From Nostocales cyanobacterium HT-58-2 (GTDB lineage: Bacteria; Cyanobacteriota; Cyanobacteriia; Cyanobacteriales; Nostocaceae), in NCBI GenBank assembly GCA_002163975.1, contig CP019636.1, positions 1,613,001-1,677,000 of the forward strand: 64,000 nucleotides of DNA, in the 5' to 3' direction. The translations under genes were made by a program, and so were the position numbers. Below the pieces are notes generated by a model. It saw nothing but the letters and a program-made list of their open reading frames with translations. It made no database searches and was not told where the DNA came from. Shown here piece after piece: positions 13,316 to 21,988 of the stretch; position 1 is the stretch's first letter, and each line of letters starts with the position of its first letter.

Positions 13316-15541
13316 TTATGAATTTTTTCTACCGTTTCTAAAAGAGGATGAGGATGAGGTGGAACTAGCGACTTCAATGCTATCTTCATCTCCAATTCGT
13401 TCTGTACTAGTGCTCTGCCTATAATACTGCTGGTAGTAGTTGTATGAGCCAGGTGAGGAATCTTTGGACTTATTGGCTATCACCCCTAAGATGGGTGTGC
13501 CGGATACTTGAAGATCCTCTAATGCTTGCTGGAATATAGTGCGTTTGAGATTACCTAACCCAGCAACTAGTATGAGTCCATTGGTATTAGCAGCTAGCAA
13601 GTTAGCATCTGCAAATCCTACTAGATGGGGTGTATCATAAATCACTAAGTCAAAAGCGCCTTGTAGGTCGTTCATCAAATCTTGCATTTTCTGAGACGCA
13701 AGCAACCTGATTGAGTCAGGGGGAATCGGACCAGCACTGAGGACAAACAAGTTGTCTTCTAAGGGCGATCGCTCAATTAAATTGTTCCAGTCTAGGTCTT
13801 GTGAAATGACATCAGTTAATCCCTGAATGTTCATCAAACCCACACGATTATGAATTGTGGGAGAACGTAGATTGGCATCCACCAGTAAGACTCGTTGCCC
13901 CATTGCCGCAGCTGCAAGCGCCAGGTGTACTGCCACTGTTGTCTTGCCATCTTCTTCTGCCGCCGAACTTATGACCAGTGAACGAATAGGTGTATCCGAA
14001 CCAAGAAGAAGAATATTGGTGTAAAGAGAGCGAAAAACTTCAAAAAAGGATGCTCTGGCTGCTTGTTGTACTCCACCTGCTGCCTCTTGCCAAGCTAATG
14101 CTCCTAGTTCTTTTCTTAAAGGAACGACTCCTAACAGTGGCAATCCAGTAGCTTCTTTAAGGTCTTTAGAAGAATAGAGGACATTGCTGAGTTTATCTAC
14201 AACTAGAGCAGCACCTGTTCCCAACAGTAGACCTAATATTGTCCCCAAAGCTAAGTTTCGTTTCGCACTGTCTGCGACAGCTTTTGGTTCTTTGACTTCC
14301 TCAAGTTGAGGATCGAGTAACTTCCACGAGGGCAACCTTTGAGCTCTCTCTATTTCCAATGCTTGCTTTTTGGCTGAAAATTGAGTCAGACCTTCAGTGG
14401 CTATCTTTAATTCTCGCTGAGTATTATCGTATTCACGGATAACAACTGCTAAGTTTCTCAAGTAGTCGTTGAAGTAATCTATTTTTTCTCCTAAAGATTT
14501 ATCACGTGCTTGCAGCGTCCGGATACGGCTTTCGTAATCTCTTTTCACCCGGTTTTCTTCCCCAGTCAGCATGGAGAGTAAGTTTGCTTTCTGCTCCTGT
14601 AAAAACTGCATACTGGGGTTGTCACTTGTTAATTTTGCTGCATTTTTTTTCACCTCGATGTCTAGTGTTTGGATTTGATCCAGTATTTTCTGATAGCGAG
14701 CATTTTCTGTCAGTACCGAATTACCTGCTCTTTCTCCTGGCTGTCGTGCTAACTCTCGTTTTAAGTCCTCATAGTTAGCTAGCATTTGTTCTAGCTGAAC
14801 TTTATTTTCTGCTTGCTGTTGTGTCAGTGTGGCAATCTGATTAGATATTTCTTGGGCTTTCTGTGCTGGTTCAACTAAATCATTCTTTTGTCGAATGATC
14901 CGCAGTCTTTCTTGCCAGACTCTAACCCGATTCTCTAGAGGCTGTTTTTGTTCTTCAACAAACTTAATTGCTTGCTTAACTTCGTCTTGACGCTCTTCGA
15001 GACTATATTCTATGTAGGCATCTTTGAGTAATGTCAAAACATCGCTTACTAGCTCTTGGTCTGAGCTTTTAAATCCAACTTCTAAAATATTTTCCTCTTT
15101 AGATTCTATTTTTAATATGCTAGCGATGAGGTCGTAGTCCAACTTTGGATACTTTGTGTGATATTTCTCCTGAAGCTGCTTGATAACCGGGTCTAATATC
15201 CCACGACTCTCTAAAACTCTAATTGTTGTCTTAACAGGTTGTACCGCCTCTGGAGGTGCTATTCCACCTGAACTCAGAGTTTGAGGCACATTGGCTACTG
15301 CCCGACCTTCCCCAGTGACAGGCTTAGTTAGTATCTCAAACTTGCCTTGATACACTGGAGGATCTGTTTCTGCCTTCAACACCGCTGCCGTGGCTACTAC
15401 GCCTGTTACACCAGCAATTAACAATGCACGACGGCGGAGAGTTGCTCCTACTTGACCCAGATTTAATCCACCTTCTTCTTCATTTAACTGGGCTGTGTAG
15501 GCTTGTGACAACGGGTGAGGATATTTCTCTGACTTCAGCAT
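13316..15541 (-). CDS. Wzc/GumC-like polysaccharide co-polymerase with tyrosine autokinase domain
   Basis: A 741-residue inner-membrane protein that regulates polysaccharide chain length and export. It has an N-terminal Wzz-type domain, with a first membrane segment near residues 35-55 (ALLIAGVTGVVATAAV), a long coiled-coil periplasmic region, and a second membrane segment (LALGTILGLLLGTGAALVV). The C-terminal BY-kinase has Walker A SAAEEDGKTT near residue 530, Walker A' LLVDANLRSP and Walker B LVIYDTPH. The tail has a tyrosine cluster (SYNYYQQYYRQ) near 700-712 for autophosphorylation. It stands alone, about 9.4 kb from the polysaccharide locus. Confidence 0.92.
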   Translation of the reverse strand: MLKSEKYPHPLSQAYTAQLNEEEGGLNLGQVGATLRRRALLIAGVTGVVATAAVLKAETDPPVYQGKFEILTKPVTGEGRAVANVPQTLSSGGIAPPEAVQPVKTTIRVLESRGILDPVIKQLQEKYHTKYPKLDYDLIASILKIESKEENILEVGFKSSDQELVSDVLTLLKDAYIEYSLEERQDEVKQAIKFVEEQKQPLENRVRVWQERLRIIRQKNDLVEPAQKAQEISNQIATLTQQQAENKVQLEQMLANYEDLKRELARQPGERAGNSVLTENARYQKILDQIQTLDIEVKKNAAKLTSDNPSMQFLQEQKANLLSMLTGEENRVKRDYESRIRTLQARDKSLGEKIDYFNDYLRNLAVVIREYDNTQRELKIATEGLTQFSAKKQALEIERAQRLPSWKLLDPQLEEVKEPKAVADSAKRNLALGTILGLLLGTGAALVVDKLSNVLYSSKDLKEATGLPLLGVVPLRKELGALAWQEAAGGVQQAARASFFEVFRSLYTNILLLGSDTPIRSLVISSAAEEDGKTTVAVHLALAAAAMGQRVLLVDANLRSPTIHNRVGLMNIQGLTDVISQDLDWNNLIERSPLEDNLFVLSAGPIPPDSIRLLASQKMQDLMNDLQGAFDLVIYDTPHLVGFADANLLAANTNGLILVAGLGNLKRTIFQQALEDLQVSGTPILGVIANKSKDSSPGSYNYYQQYYRQSTSTERIGDEDSIEVASSTSSSSSFRNGRKNS

Positions 15542-16205
15542 AGCCTTAGTAAGTTTTCTGACTTGTGGTTTTACGTGAGTGCACGCTCCGGTTTCATCCT
15601 GGCATATGTGGTTCCGTATTTTCGACGACCAAGTTGTTTTATATATGCAGGAACATTAATAAACACATCAGTTCATCACATAGTTTTGACACCTTCAGCG
15701 ACGACTTAAAGTTTTGTCATAAACCAAGTGATAGACACTTTACCCTGTCTGAAGTCTAGGAATAATACTGTTTAGGACTGAACAGATGCACTCTATAGAT
15801 ACAGTACCATTACATAGAAAAATTTTGTGAGTTTCTTTATCTTTCAAGTAAAAAATATAATTTTTTTTTATACGCTGACTTTGCTTTGGTAAGGGTAATT
15901 TGTTCATAACCAATTTTGACAAACTCAATGTTGAAATACTTAATCGCACACAGCCTTCTGCTCAAGTATGTGGCGAATGGTACTTTTTCACTATTTGTCT
16001 TGTTTAGTACATTATTCTTGTAGACTCCGGGCTTTTCCGGATAAAACTGAGTGGTATCGATTTAACTTTTGGATCTTAAGTATGCAGCAGATTATTTTGT
16101 ATTAAAAACAACGCAAGTACTTACAAGAGAAGTTGTGATGGAGATTAGGAATAATAGGTTGAAACGATATAGAGCTATTGGAAGTGGAATTTATAAACAT
16201 AAATA
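15542..16205. other. 660-bp spacer, no gene seen
   Basis: AT-rich sequence between the autokinase gene and the tRNA-Gln terminator. It probably contains the autokinase promoter. Short frames have no support. Confidence 0.45.
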
Positions 16206-16233
16206 AGAGGGTAAACAATTTTGTTTACCCTCT
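16206..16233 (-). terminator. Rho-independent terminator of tRNA-Gln
   Basis: AGAGGGTAAAC (16206-16216) and GTTTACCCTCT (16223-16233) are perfect 11-bp arms with a 6-nt loop. On the minus strand the stem is followed by TTATTTATG. It sits 5 bases past the tRNA. Confidence 0.8.
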
Positions 16234-16238
16234 TTATA

Positions 16239-16310
16239 CTGGGGCGCTAGGATTCGAACCTAGGGATGGCGGGACCAAAACCCGCTGCCTTACCGCTTGG
16301 CTACGCCCCA
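16239..16310 (-). tRNA. tRNA-Gln (anticodon TTG)
   Basis: The 72-nt minus-strand sequence folds as a cloverleaf: acceptor TGGGGCG/CGCCCCA with discriminator G, D-arm with AGCCAAGCGGTAAGGC, anticodon loop TTTTGGT read as TTG, and T-arm GGTTCGAATCC. CCA is not encoded. Confidence 0.96.
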
Positions 16311-16626
16311 TTGATTTATCCTTAAATAATATAGCAGTGAATTACAGGTTATTGTCAAGTATTTCCCGAGATGATTTCGGATGGACTCCAGCAATCTCAC
16401 TCAAACTCCCCTAGCAGGTATCAAATATGCAGGTAGTTATGGGTTGGAAGCAACCATGGTGTAAGGATTGTGGGAATATGTAATCAGTCTTGGTTGTCAC
16501 CAACAGGCTCATACGCCTGACTGCGTGAAATCCTGTTGCTATTTTATGTGTGAGACCTAGCTCTTATTCTAGGTAGTTAAACGGTTTGTCTAGTGGAAAC
16601 ACTGGATTAAAATATATATCGTCTCT
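16311..16626. other. Spacer upstream of tRNA-Gln
   Basis: No gene is evident. CAACAGG (16501-16507) and CCTGTTG (16532-16538) form an inverted pair, with an alternative inner stem CAGGC/GCCTG. This might be a small structured RNA or a terminator, but I cannot support either. Confidence 0.4.
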
Positions 16627-16713
16627 TTGGCTTTTACTAAGAATTCTTGTAATGAATCTCGTCGTTTGATTTTTCCCACTTGCCATAAAAAATACTGTTT
16701 TTCCCAATCATCT

Positions 16714-17034
16714 ATGTCGTATAGCAGATCAGGCATCAACCTCAATATCATTTTTTTATCGTTATATAACTTTTTATTTAGTAAAACCAAACAGTCACAT
16801 AGTCAGACTTATGACTATACTCAACGTATTAGTGGACGTGACTATGTTTTTGAATCTGTTGATAACCAGGAAAAAGGTTATATGACAGGATGGGGTAAAG
16901 ATATCAAACGCGGCGATTACATCATTTTACGTAACGGCTCTAGCGCTTATCGATATCAAGTTGAGGAAATTGATTACTACTGTGAGCCACCTGATATGTG
17001 GATAGCCTTACTTCAAAAAGTAGATTTTGAATAG
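16714..17034 (+). CDS. Conserved hypothetical small protein
   Basis: The last 75 residues (from YDYTQRISGRDYVFESV) look like a compact soluble domain: VDNQEKGYMTGWGKDIKRGD, YIILRNGSSAYRYQVEEIDY and WIALLQKV. I recall similar short cyanobacterial proteins of unknown function. The preceding 30-odd residues have odd composition, so the true start is uncertain. The ATG at 16714 is the best in-frame candidate, with a TTG at 16627 further upstream. The original start may have been lost by mutation near 16800. No function can be assigned. Confidence 0.55.
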   Translation: MSYSRSGINLNIIFLSLYNFLFSKTKQSHSQTYDYTQRISGRDYVFESVDNQEKGYMTGWGKDIKRGDYIILRNGSSAYRYQVEEIDYYCEPPDMWIALLQKVDFE

Positions 17035-17522
17035 CACAAGTTTTGAGTTGTACTAAATAACCTCACTACAAACTCTTGAACGAAATCAACTTTAGTATGT
17101 GGTAATACACAAGTTTTCATCAATTGTCTGTGCTGAAGTTGAACTCGATTACGTGTTCTTAGATTGACATACTATGCTAAATGTTTTTACATAAAGAAAA
17201 AACATTTATTTATCGTCGAAGTTAAATGTTTAAATTTACACATACTTTATATTAATGTGTTAATTTCATAAACCTAAGAAAAGAAGTGAGCAAGTTGCTG
17301 TGTGGTGTATTAAGATTAATTACGTAGACATCTGCCAATAAGTAAAGTAGGTATCTACAAGAGTGCAAAAAGTTTGTTTGACTACGGATCTACCGCTGCG
17401 GAAAGCAAAGCGCAGTTTCTTCAAAAGAAGATTTTTAGATTTTGATACCAGGGATCATTTTCTGACGTTAAGGCTGTCATCGTATCTTTTATCCTAGTTA
17501 AGACCTTAAAGTTTCAGCAATA
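17035..17522. other. Upstream region of the lasso-peptide cluster
   Basis: AT-rich region expected to hold the cluster promoter. TAAATGTTT-type words occur three times in alternating orientation: 17178-17188, inverted at 17198-17208, and direct again at 17223-17231. These could be operator half-sites or competing hairpins. No gene is supported. Confidence 0.5.
17178..17231. repeat. Alternating inverted repeats upstream of the lasso operon
   Basis: TAAATGTTTTT (17178-17188) pairs with AAAAACATTTA (17198-17208), and TAAATGTTT recurs at 17223-17231. Either of two hairpins can form, not both. It lies about 290 bp before the first gene, so its link to the operon is inference. Confidence 0.5.
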
Positions 17523-17840
17523 ATGATGACCTCAAAACCATTGAACTGCGACATATCAGAGTCATCGAGAGTAGTGGCTGCTGTGGAGCAAATATCTTCC
17601 GATCTTGGCGGCGAAGCAGTGATTCTGAATCTTAAATCGGGAGTGTACCATGGGTTAAACGAAGTAGGAGCAAGGATCTGGAATTTACTTCAGCAGCCCC
17701 AAGTCGTGAAAGATATTAAACAGACGATTTTAGAAGAATATGAAGTAGAACCAGAAGTTTGCGTTGGAGACCTCTTGGCACTGCTAAATGAATTGAAAGC
17801 TGCAGAGCTAATTAAGGTTGAGAATGAAACAGGTACGTAA
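17523..17840 (+). CDS. PqqD-family lasso-peptide biosynthesis protein (RiPP recognition element, B1)
   Basis: A 105-residue winged-helix PqqD-like protein. These proteins bind the leader peptide of the precursor and deliver it to the B2 protease. Typical features are GGEAVILNLKSGVYHGLNEVGARIW and the C-terminal helix DLLALLNELKAAELI. It is the first gene of the cluster and its 3' end overlaps the next gene. Two adjacent ATGs (17523, 17526) could start it. The neighbours (B2, cyclase, precursor) make the role secure. Confidence 0.9.
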   Translation: MMTSKPLNCDISESSRVVAAVEQISSDLGGEAVILNLKSGVYHGLNEVGARIWNLLQQPQVVKDIKQTILEEYEVEPEVCVGDLLALLNELKAAELIKVENETGT

Positions 17841-18279
17841 CTTTGTGAAACTTTCTGGGGACGAGCGGAATCTTTTAGCGATCGCTTTTATTTTGCTGGG
17901 AGCAATTAGGTTAGGGCTATTTTTTCTAGCCTTTCGGAATTTACTAAAACTTCTGCAAAAGGTAAATCAGCAAAATTTTCGTTTCCCACTTGAGACTCAA
18001 CAAAGTCAAATTTCTGTAGGCAAAATTGTTTGGGCTGTGAATGTGGTAACACGCTATATGCCTGGTGGAGCAAAGTGTCTGGCTCGTGCTTTGACGACCC
18101 AAATACTCATGAGTCGCTACGGTTACTCTTGTGAACTACGTATAGGTGTTGCCAAAGACAAGGGAGGACAATTAGAGGCTCACGCTTGGATTGAGTATCA
18201 AGGACGGATTGCGATTGGGAACCTTGCAGATCTTTCGCGGTTTATCCCACTGCCATCTCTTGAAGGAGTCAAACTATGA
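17824..18279 (+). CDS. Lasso-peptide biosynthesis B2 protein (transglutaminase-like leader protease)
   Basis: Cysteine protease that removes the leader peptide from the precursor. In the 151-residue form starting at ATG 17824 (a TTG lies two codons upstream), the probable catalytic residues are C85 (GGAKCLARAL), H120 (LEAHAWIEY) and D136 (NLADLSRF). A hydrophobic stretch at residues 18-40 suggests membrane association. Its start overlaps the PqqD-like gene. Its TGA overlaps the cyclase ATG (ATGA at 18276-18279), indicating translational coupling. Confidence 0.92.
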   Translation: MKQVRNFVKLSGDERNLLAIAFILLGAIRLGLFFLAFRNLLKLLQKVNQQNFRFPLETQQSQISVGKIVWAVNVVTRYMPGGAKCLARALTTQILMSRYGYSCELRIGVAKDKGGQLEAHAWIEYQGRIAIGNLADLSRFIPLPSLEGVKL

Positions 18280-20303
18280 GTGGCATCATGGGTATCTACT
18301 GTCTCAACGGTCGCTTTGTAGACAGCGCAGACTTGAAGTGGATGGCAGATATCTTGATGCATCGCGGACCAGATGGTGCAGACACTTGGGTTTATGACTC
18401 TATTGGTTTTGGGCATCGAATGTTGTGGACAACACCAGAATCCCTATTAGAGAAGTTACCTCTAGTCAATCAGACTGGCGATTTAGTCATCACATCTGAT
18501 GCACGCATAGATAACCGTGACGAACTCATATCTCAGTTACAGTTTGATAACTGTCCACCAGAAAAAATTACAGATAGCGAACTGATTTTGGCAGCCTATG
18601 AGAAATGGGGTGAGCAGTGTTCACAACATCTTTTGGGTGACTTTGCTTTCGCCATTTGGGATAAACGCAAACAGTCCCTTTTTTGTGCGAGAGACCATTT
18701 TGGAATCAAGCCCTTTTACTACTATTATCAAGCAGACAACATTTTTGTCTTTGCCTCTGAAATCAAAGGTTTGTTATGTTTACAGCAAGTTCCACGCCAG
18801 CTCAATGAGGTCAGGATTGCTGATTACCTGGCATTGATGATGGAAGATAAAGTGATCACGATTTACCAAGATATTCTGAGGCTTCCCCCCGCCCACAGTA
18901 TGGTGGTCAGCCAGTCTGGAGTGAGATCATGGTCTTACTGGTCACTTGACCTCCATCATGAGATTCAGTTAGATTCTGATGAAGCATATGCAGAAGAATT
19001 TCGGAAAATATTCACAGAAGCTGTAAATTGCCGCTTGCGAAGTGCCTTTCCCATTGTCAGCCATTTGAGTGGTGGATTAGATTCTTCAGCAGTCACTTGT
19101 GTAGCACGGGATTTACTGACACAAGATGGTACTGAATTACACACAATTTCAAGTATTTTTGATAAAATAACAGAGTGTGACGAACGTCCTTATATAAATG
19201 TAGTACTTAAGCAAGGAGGATTCATTCCTCACTATGTTCATGGAGACGAGTCCGGTCCGTTATCTAACCTAGATGAAATTTTCCAGTATGAAGATGAAGC
19301 TCTAATAGGGCCCAGTCATTTTTATCCTTGGCAATTGAACAGAGCAGTCAAGGAATTGGGACTACGAATTAGCCTCGATGGTTTTGATGGCGACACTACA
19401 GTCAGTCACGGTATCATGAGACTCACTGAACTGGCACGCCAAGGAGATTGGGAATTTTTTATACTGGAAACAAAGGCAGTTGCCCAAAACTTCGATATAC
19501 CGCCTCACACTTTGTTTCGTGGTCATGGTCTACCATACCTCAAGGATTTAGCAAAACGGTGGCGCTGGATAGCGTTTTTCAAAGCAGTTCAGCAAATCCA
19601 CAAGCATTTCGGTGGTTCACGCAAAAGGTTAATTTTGCAGCACGGGCTCAAACCTCTTATTCAAGCAGTCGGGCAATGGTGGCAAAGACGGCAGCACAAA
19701 CAAGATAAATCTGTCAACTCTGTAGCCCCCCAAATTCCCTTAGTCAATCGTATCTTTGCAGAGCGTATTGCTTTAGATGAGCGTATCCAGAAATTAGGAG
19801 GTTCCCCTAAACAACCCCAGAGCGTCAGAGAAGAGCAATGGCTCACTCTCAACCAAGGATTATTCACTTACACCTTGGAGTTGATGGATCAATATGCGGC
19901 AATATTTTCTCTAGAAACCCGTCATCCGTTCATGGACAAACGACTCATTGAATTTTGTCTGGCATTACCGTCCGAACAGAAGCTTTACGGAGGATGGGGT
20001 CGAATAGTCATGCGACGTGCTTTAGAAGGCATTTTGCCAGAAGAAGTTCAATGGCGTGGAGGAAAAGCAGACTTATCACCAAATTTCAACGACGGATTGC
20101 TCAACCGCGATCGCCAACTTCTAGAAGAGGTTGTGCGCAACAAGTTAGGAAGACTTGAGAATTACATTAATTTAGATTTTTTCCAAGAAGCATATCAGCG
20201 ATTGCTTTTGGAAAGTCACACAATCAGCGATCAAGATTGCATGGTTGTTTGGCAGGCAATCATTTTGGCTTCGTGGTTCGACTACAACCAACTGATGCCG
20301 TAA
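18276..20303 (+). CDS. Asparagine synthase-like lasso-peptide cyclase
   Basis: ATP-dependent enzyme that would activate an Asp/Glu side chain and join it to the core N-terminus to form the macrolactam ring. The 675-residue protein has an N-terminal glutaminase-like domain (HRGPDGADTW, FAIWDKRKQSLFCARDHFG) and a synthetase domain with the ATP-binding SGGLDSS motif near residues 265-271. The N-terminus reads MSGIMGIY, so the Cys2 nucleophile of true asparagine synthetases is Ser; loss of glutaminase activity is expected in cyclases. A conserved C-terminal end SWFDYNQL is repeated as a relic downstream. Confidence 0.93.
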   Translation: MSGIMGIYCLNGRFVDSADLKWMADILMHRGPDGADTWVYDSIGFGHRMLWTTPESLLEKLPLVNQTGDLVITSDARIDNRDELISQLQFDNCPPEKITDSELILAAYEKWGEQCSQHLLGDFAFAIWDKRKQSLFCARDHFGIKPFYYYYQADNIFVFASEIKGLLCLQQVPRQLNEVRIADYLALMMEDKVITIYQDILRLPPAHSMVVSQSGVRSWSYWSLDLHHEIQLDSDEAYAEEFRKIFTEAVNCRLRSAFPIVSHLSGGLDSSAVTCVARDLLTQDGTELHTISSIFDKITECDERPYINVVLKQGGFIPHYVHGDESGPLSNLDEIFQYEDEALIGPSHFYPWQLNRAVKELGLRISLDGFDGDTTVSHGIMRLTELARQGDWEFFILETKAVAQNFDIPPHTLFRGHGLPYLKDLAKRWRWIAFFKAVQQIHKHFGGSRKRLILQHGLKPLIQAVGQWWQRRQHKQDKSVNSVAPQIPLVNRIFAERIALDERIQKLGGSPKQPQSVREEQWLTLNQGLFTYTLELMDQYAAIFSLETRHPFMDKRLIEFCLALPSEQKLYGGWGRIVMRRALEGILPEEVQWRGGKADLSPNFNDGLLNRDRQLLEEVVRNKLGRLENYINLDFFQEAYQRLLLESHTISDQDCMVVWQAIILASWFDYNQLMP

Positions 20304-20419
20304 GTCCAACCTCTTGGCAGGTTGTGGATTGGTAGAAAAATTTATAAATACCAAGACGCACCGTAAGTCCAAGGGCAGGGAGCGCTACCACAACAAAGAA
20401 GTAGTTACACTGCATAGAC

Positions 20420-20424
20420 AAGGA
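20420..20424 (+). promoter_or_regulatory. Ribosome-binding site deciding the precursor start
   Basis: AAGGA lies 9 bases before the ATG at 20434. It is directly against the alternative ATG at 20425, which therefore is not a plausible start. Confidence 0.65.
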
Positions 20425-20433
20425 ATGCAACTC

Positions 20434-20640
20434 ATGAAAAAAACTTACAACGCACCTAAACTGACCAATCACGGGAACGTAGAAGAAATTACCCAACTTT
20501 TTGGTAGTGGGTCAAGAAATGATTTCTTCATTTTCACTGCTCCTCCCAATGGCATTAATGTTCAACCCAATCAACCAGTACCTGCTACCTATGGTTCACA
20601 AGATGGGGTTCTTTCACCTTCCCCAACAAAGGTCAACTAA
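20434..20640 (+). CDS. Lasso-family RiPP precursor peptide
   Basis: A 68-residue peptide beginning MKKTYNAPKLTNHGNVEEIT. This fits the lasso leader pattern YxxPxLxxxGxxxxxT that PqqD-like proteins recognise. The rest is rich in Gly, Ser, Asn and Pro. No canonical core (Thr at -2, Gly1, Asp/Glu at 7-9) is evident. G24 with D30 would give a 7-residue ring but lacks Thr at -2. G54 has T52 at -2 but its only near acid (D57) is at position 4. The leader and the cluster are convincing; the product is not predictable. Confidence 0.82.
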   Translation: MKKTYNAPKLTNHGNVEEITQLFGSGSRNDFFIFTAPPNGINVQPNQPVPATYGSQDGVLSPSPTKVN

Positions 20641-21022
20641 ATACAACTCAACTGTGACTGGATTGGTTGGATTGACTGCAAACAGCAAATCAATTTCTCT
20701 GCTGCTTGAGTAGTCATCTTGATTTGTGGTTTGACTACAATCAACTCACGCTGTAAGTTCAACAGCTTGGTAGTTGTAGTTTTGATGAGTGCGGTCTCTA
20801 CCGTCACCGAACCATAGCTTAAGTCCAAGTTGTTCAGAGCAGTTAAGGACAATAGTTCTACAGAAAAAATCTTCGGATTGAGTCTGTAAAAACTATTTGA
20901 CTACATCGATTGCTACAGGGCACACCACATTGCTGGTTTGTCCCTGTGGCAACTCAACATTAATGTAGAAATTTTGCAATAGATACTTAAAGTTCTCCAC
21001 ATTTCCCAAACACGCTGAAGAT
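20641..21022. other. Spacer with relic of a duplicated cyclase end
   Basis: 20722-20757 reads DLWFDYNQLTL then stop, which parallels the cyclase end (SWFDYNQLMP). The following bases (GTAAGTTCAACAGCTTGG) parallel those after the cyclase stop (GTAAGTCCAACCTCTTGG). The rest has no supportable gene. Confidence 0.6.
20722..20780 (+). pseudogene. Duplicated 3' end of the lasso cyclase gene
   Basis: TGGTTTGACTACAATCAACT here matches TGGTTCGACTACAACCAACT at the end of the cyclase gene, and similarity runs on past the stop (AGTTCAACAGCTTGGTAG against AGTCCAACCTCTTGGCAG). About 55 bases are recognisable. It suggests that a cyclase-end-plus-precursor unit was once duplicated and largely lost. It could alternatively be a recombination scar. 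Confidence 0.6.
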
Positions 21023-21949
21023 ATGAAAGTTTATCAAGCCTACAACCTATACATTGCTTCAGAACTACCCTTGCCAGAACTGGTGGAGAGTGAAGGCAAG
21101 CCAGATGTGATTGTACGGTTTGGCAAAGTGGATAACACAGGTGAGATGCAACATGACGGCGGTAGTACTTTTCAGGGAGAAGTTGCAGAAGTCGGCAAGG
21201 TTCTGATTCAGAGTGGACGTGAAGTTATTATTGAGCCCGTTTTAGGAGTCGAAGAAGCTCGTCTGCGCACTATACTTTTAGGTCCCATACTGTCTGTTCT
21301 GCTTCGGCAGCGAGGACTGCTCGTTCTACATGCCAGCTGCGTTGACATTAACAACAAAGCTGTGGCATTTATGGGTGGTTCAGGCTGGGGTAAATCAACG
21401 ATGGCTGCAACTTTTCATACCAAGGGTTACAGCATCTTAACAGATGACGTGATGCCTGTGGAAATTGTTGCAGATTGTGCAATTGTTTTTCCGACCTATC
21501 CTCAGTTCAAACTTTTTCCAGAAGCACTCTCTTGTTTGGGACAAGATACTGATGGCTTATCTCCAGTTTGTCAAAATTCCCCCAAACTTTCTTACAACTT
21601 TGACCGTGGTTTCCAACAAACTCCCTTACCGCTTCAACGGATTTATGTCCTAGATAAAGGAAGTGAGCATAAAATTACCAAACTACAACCCCAAGAAGCC
21701 TTTGTTGAGTTAGTGCGTCATACTCGTGCCATGAGCTTAGTAACAAATTCTGAATTTGTGACTTCTCATATGCGTCTTTGTGCTGAGTTGATTAAAAATG
21801 TCAGCTTTTGTCGCTTCACTCGCAAACCTTCCCTGACAGACTTACCAAACCTCGTAAAGTTAGTTGAGGATGACCTAGCACAAATGAACGAAGATTCTCA
21901 TAGCGAGAGTTTTCCGACGAATGCCTCCAATTCTCTGTTATCGGTTTAA
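21023..21949 (+). CDS. HPr kinase-like protein of the lasso cluster
   Basis: A 308-residue P-loop protein. The ATP-binding motif GGSGWGKST is near residues 118-126, in the sequence VLHASCVDINNKAVAFMGGSGWG, and is followed by ILTDDVMPVE. This layout matches HPr kinase/phosphorylase C-terminal-like proteins. In the paeninodin-type lasso systems a homologue phosphorylates the precursor's C-terminal serine. This precursor ends in Asn, so if the enzyme modifies it, the target would be another Ser/Thr. A role in cluster biosynthesis is inferred from position. Confidence 0.85.
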   Translation: MKVYQAYNLYIASELPLPELVESEGKPDVIVRFGKVDNTGEMQHDGGSTFQGEVAEVGKVLIQSGREVIIEPVLGVEEARLRTILLGPILSVLLRQRGLLVLHASCVDINNKAVAFMGGSGWGKSTMAATFHTKGYSILTDDVMPVEIVADCAIVFPTYPQFKLFPEALSCLGQDTDGLSPVCQNSPKLSYNFDRGFQQTPLPLQRIYVLDKGSEHKITKLQPQEAFVELVRHTRAMSLVTNSEFVTSHMRLCAELIKNVSFCRFTRKPSLTDLPNLVKLVEDDLAQMNEDSHSESFPTNASNSLLSV

Positions 21950-21988
21950 TAAACTCCAACTTTATGAATTTTTGACTGGAGAGGTTTT

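Noticed and set aside
16501..16538. Possible small structured RNA
   Set aside because: Only short alternative stems are present, without a promoter or terminator that I can support.
16590..16790. Minus-strand 66-residue frame (DDWEKQYFLWQVGKIK)
   Set aside because: Composition is plausible, but it overlaps the start of the plus-strand conserved frame and I recognise no family; kept out for lack of support.
20501..20713. Possible second precursor peptide in another frame
   Set aside because: It overlaps the lasso precursor out of frame, has no leader motif, and no ribosome-binding site.
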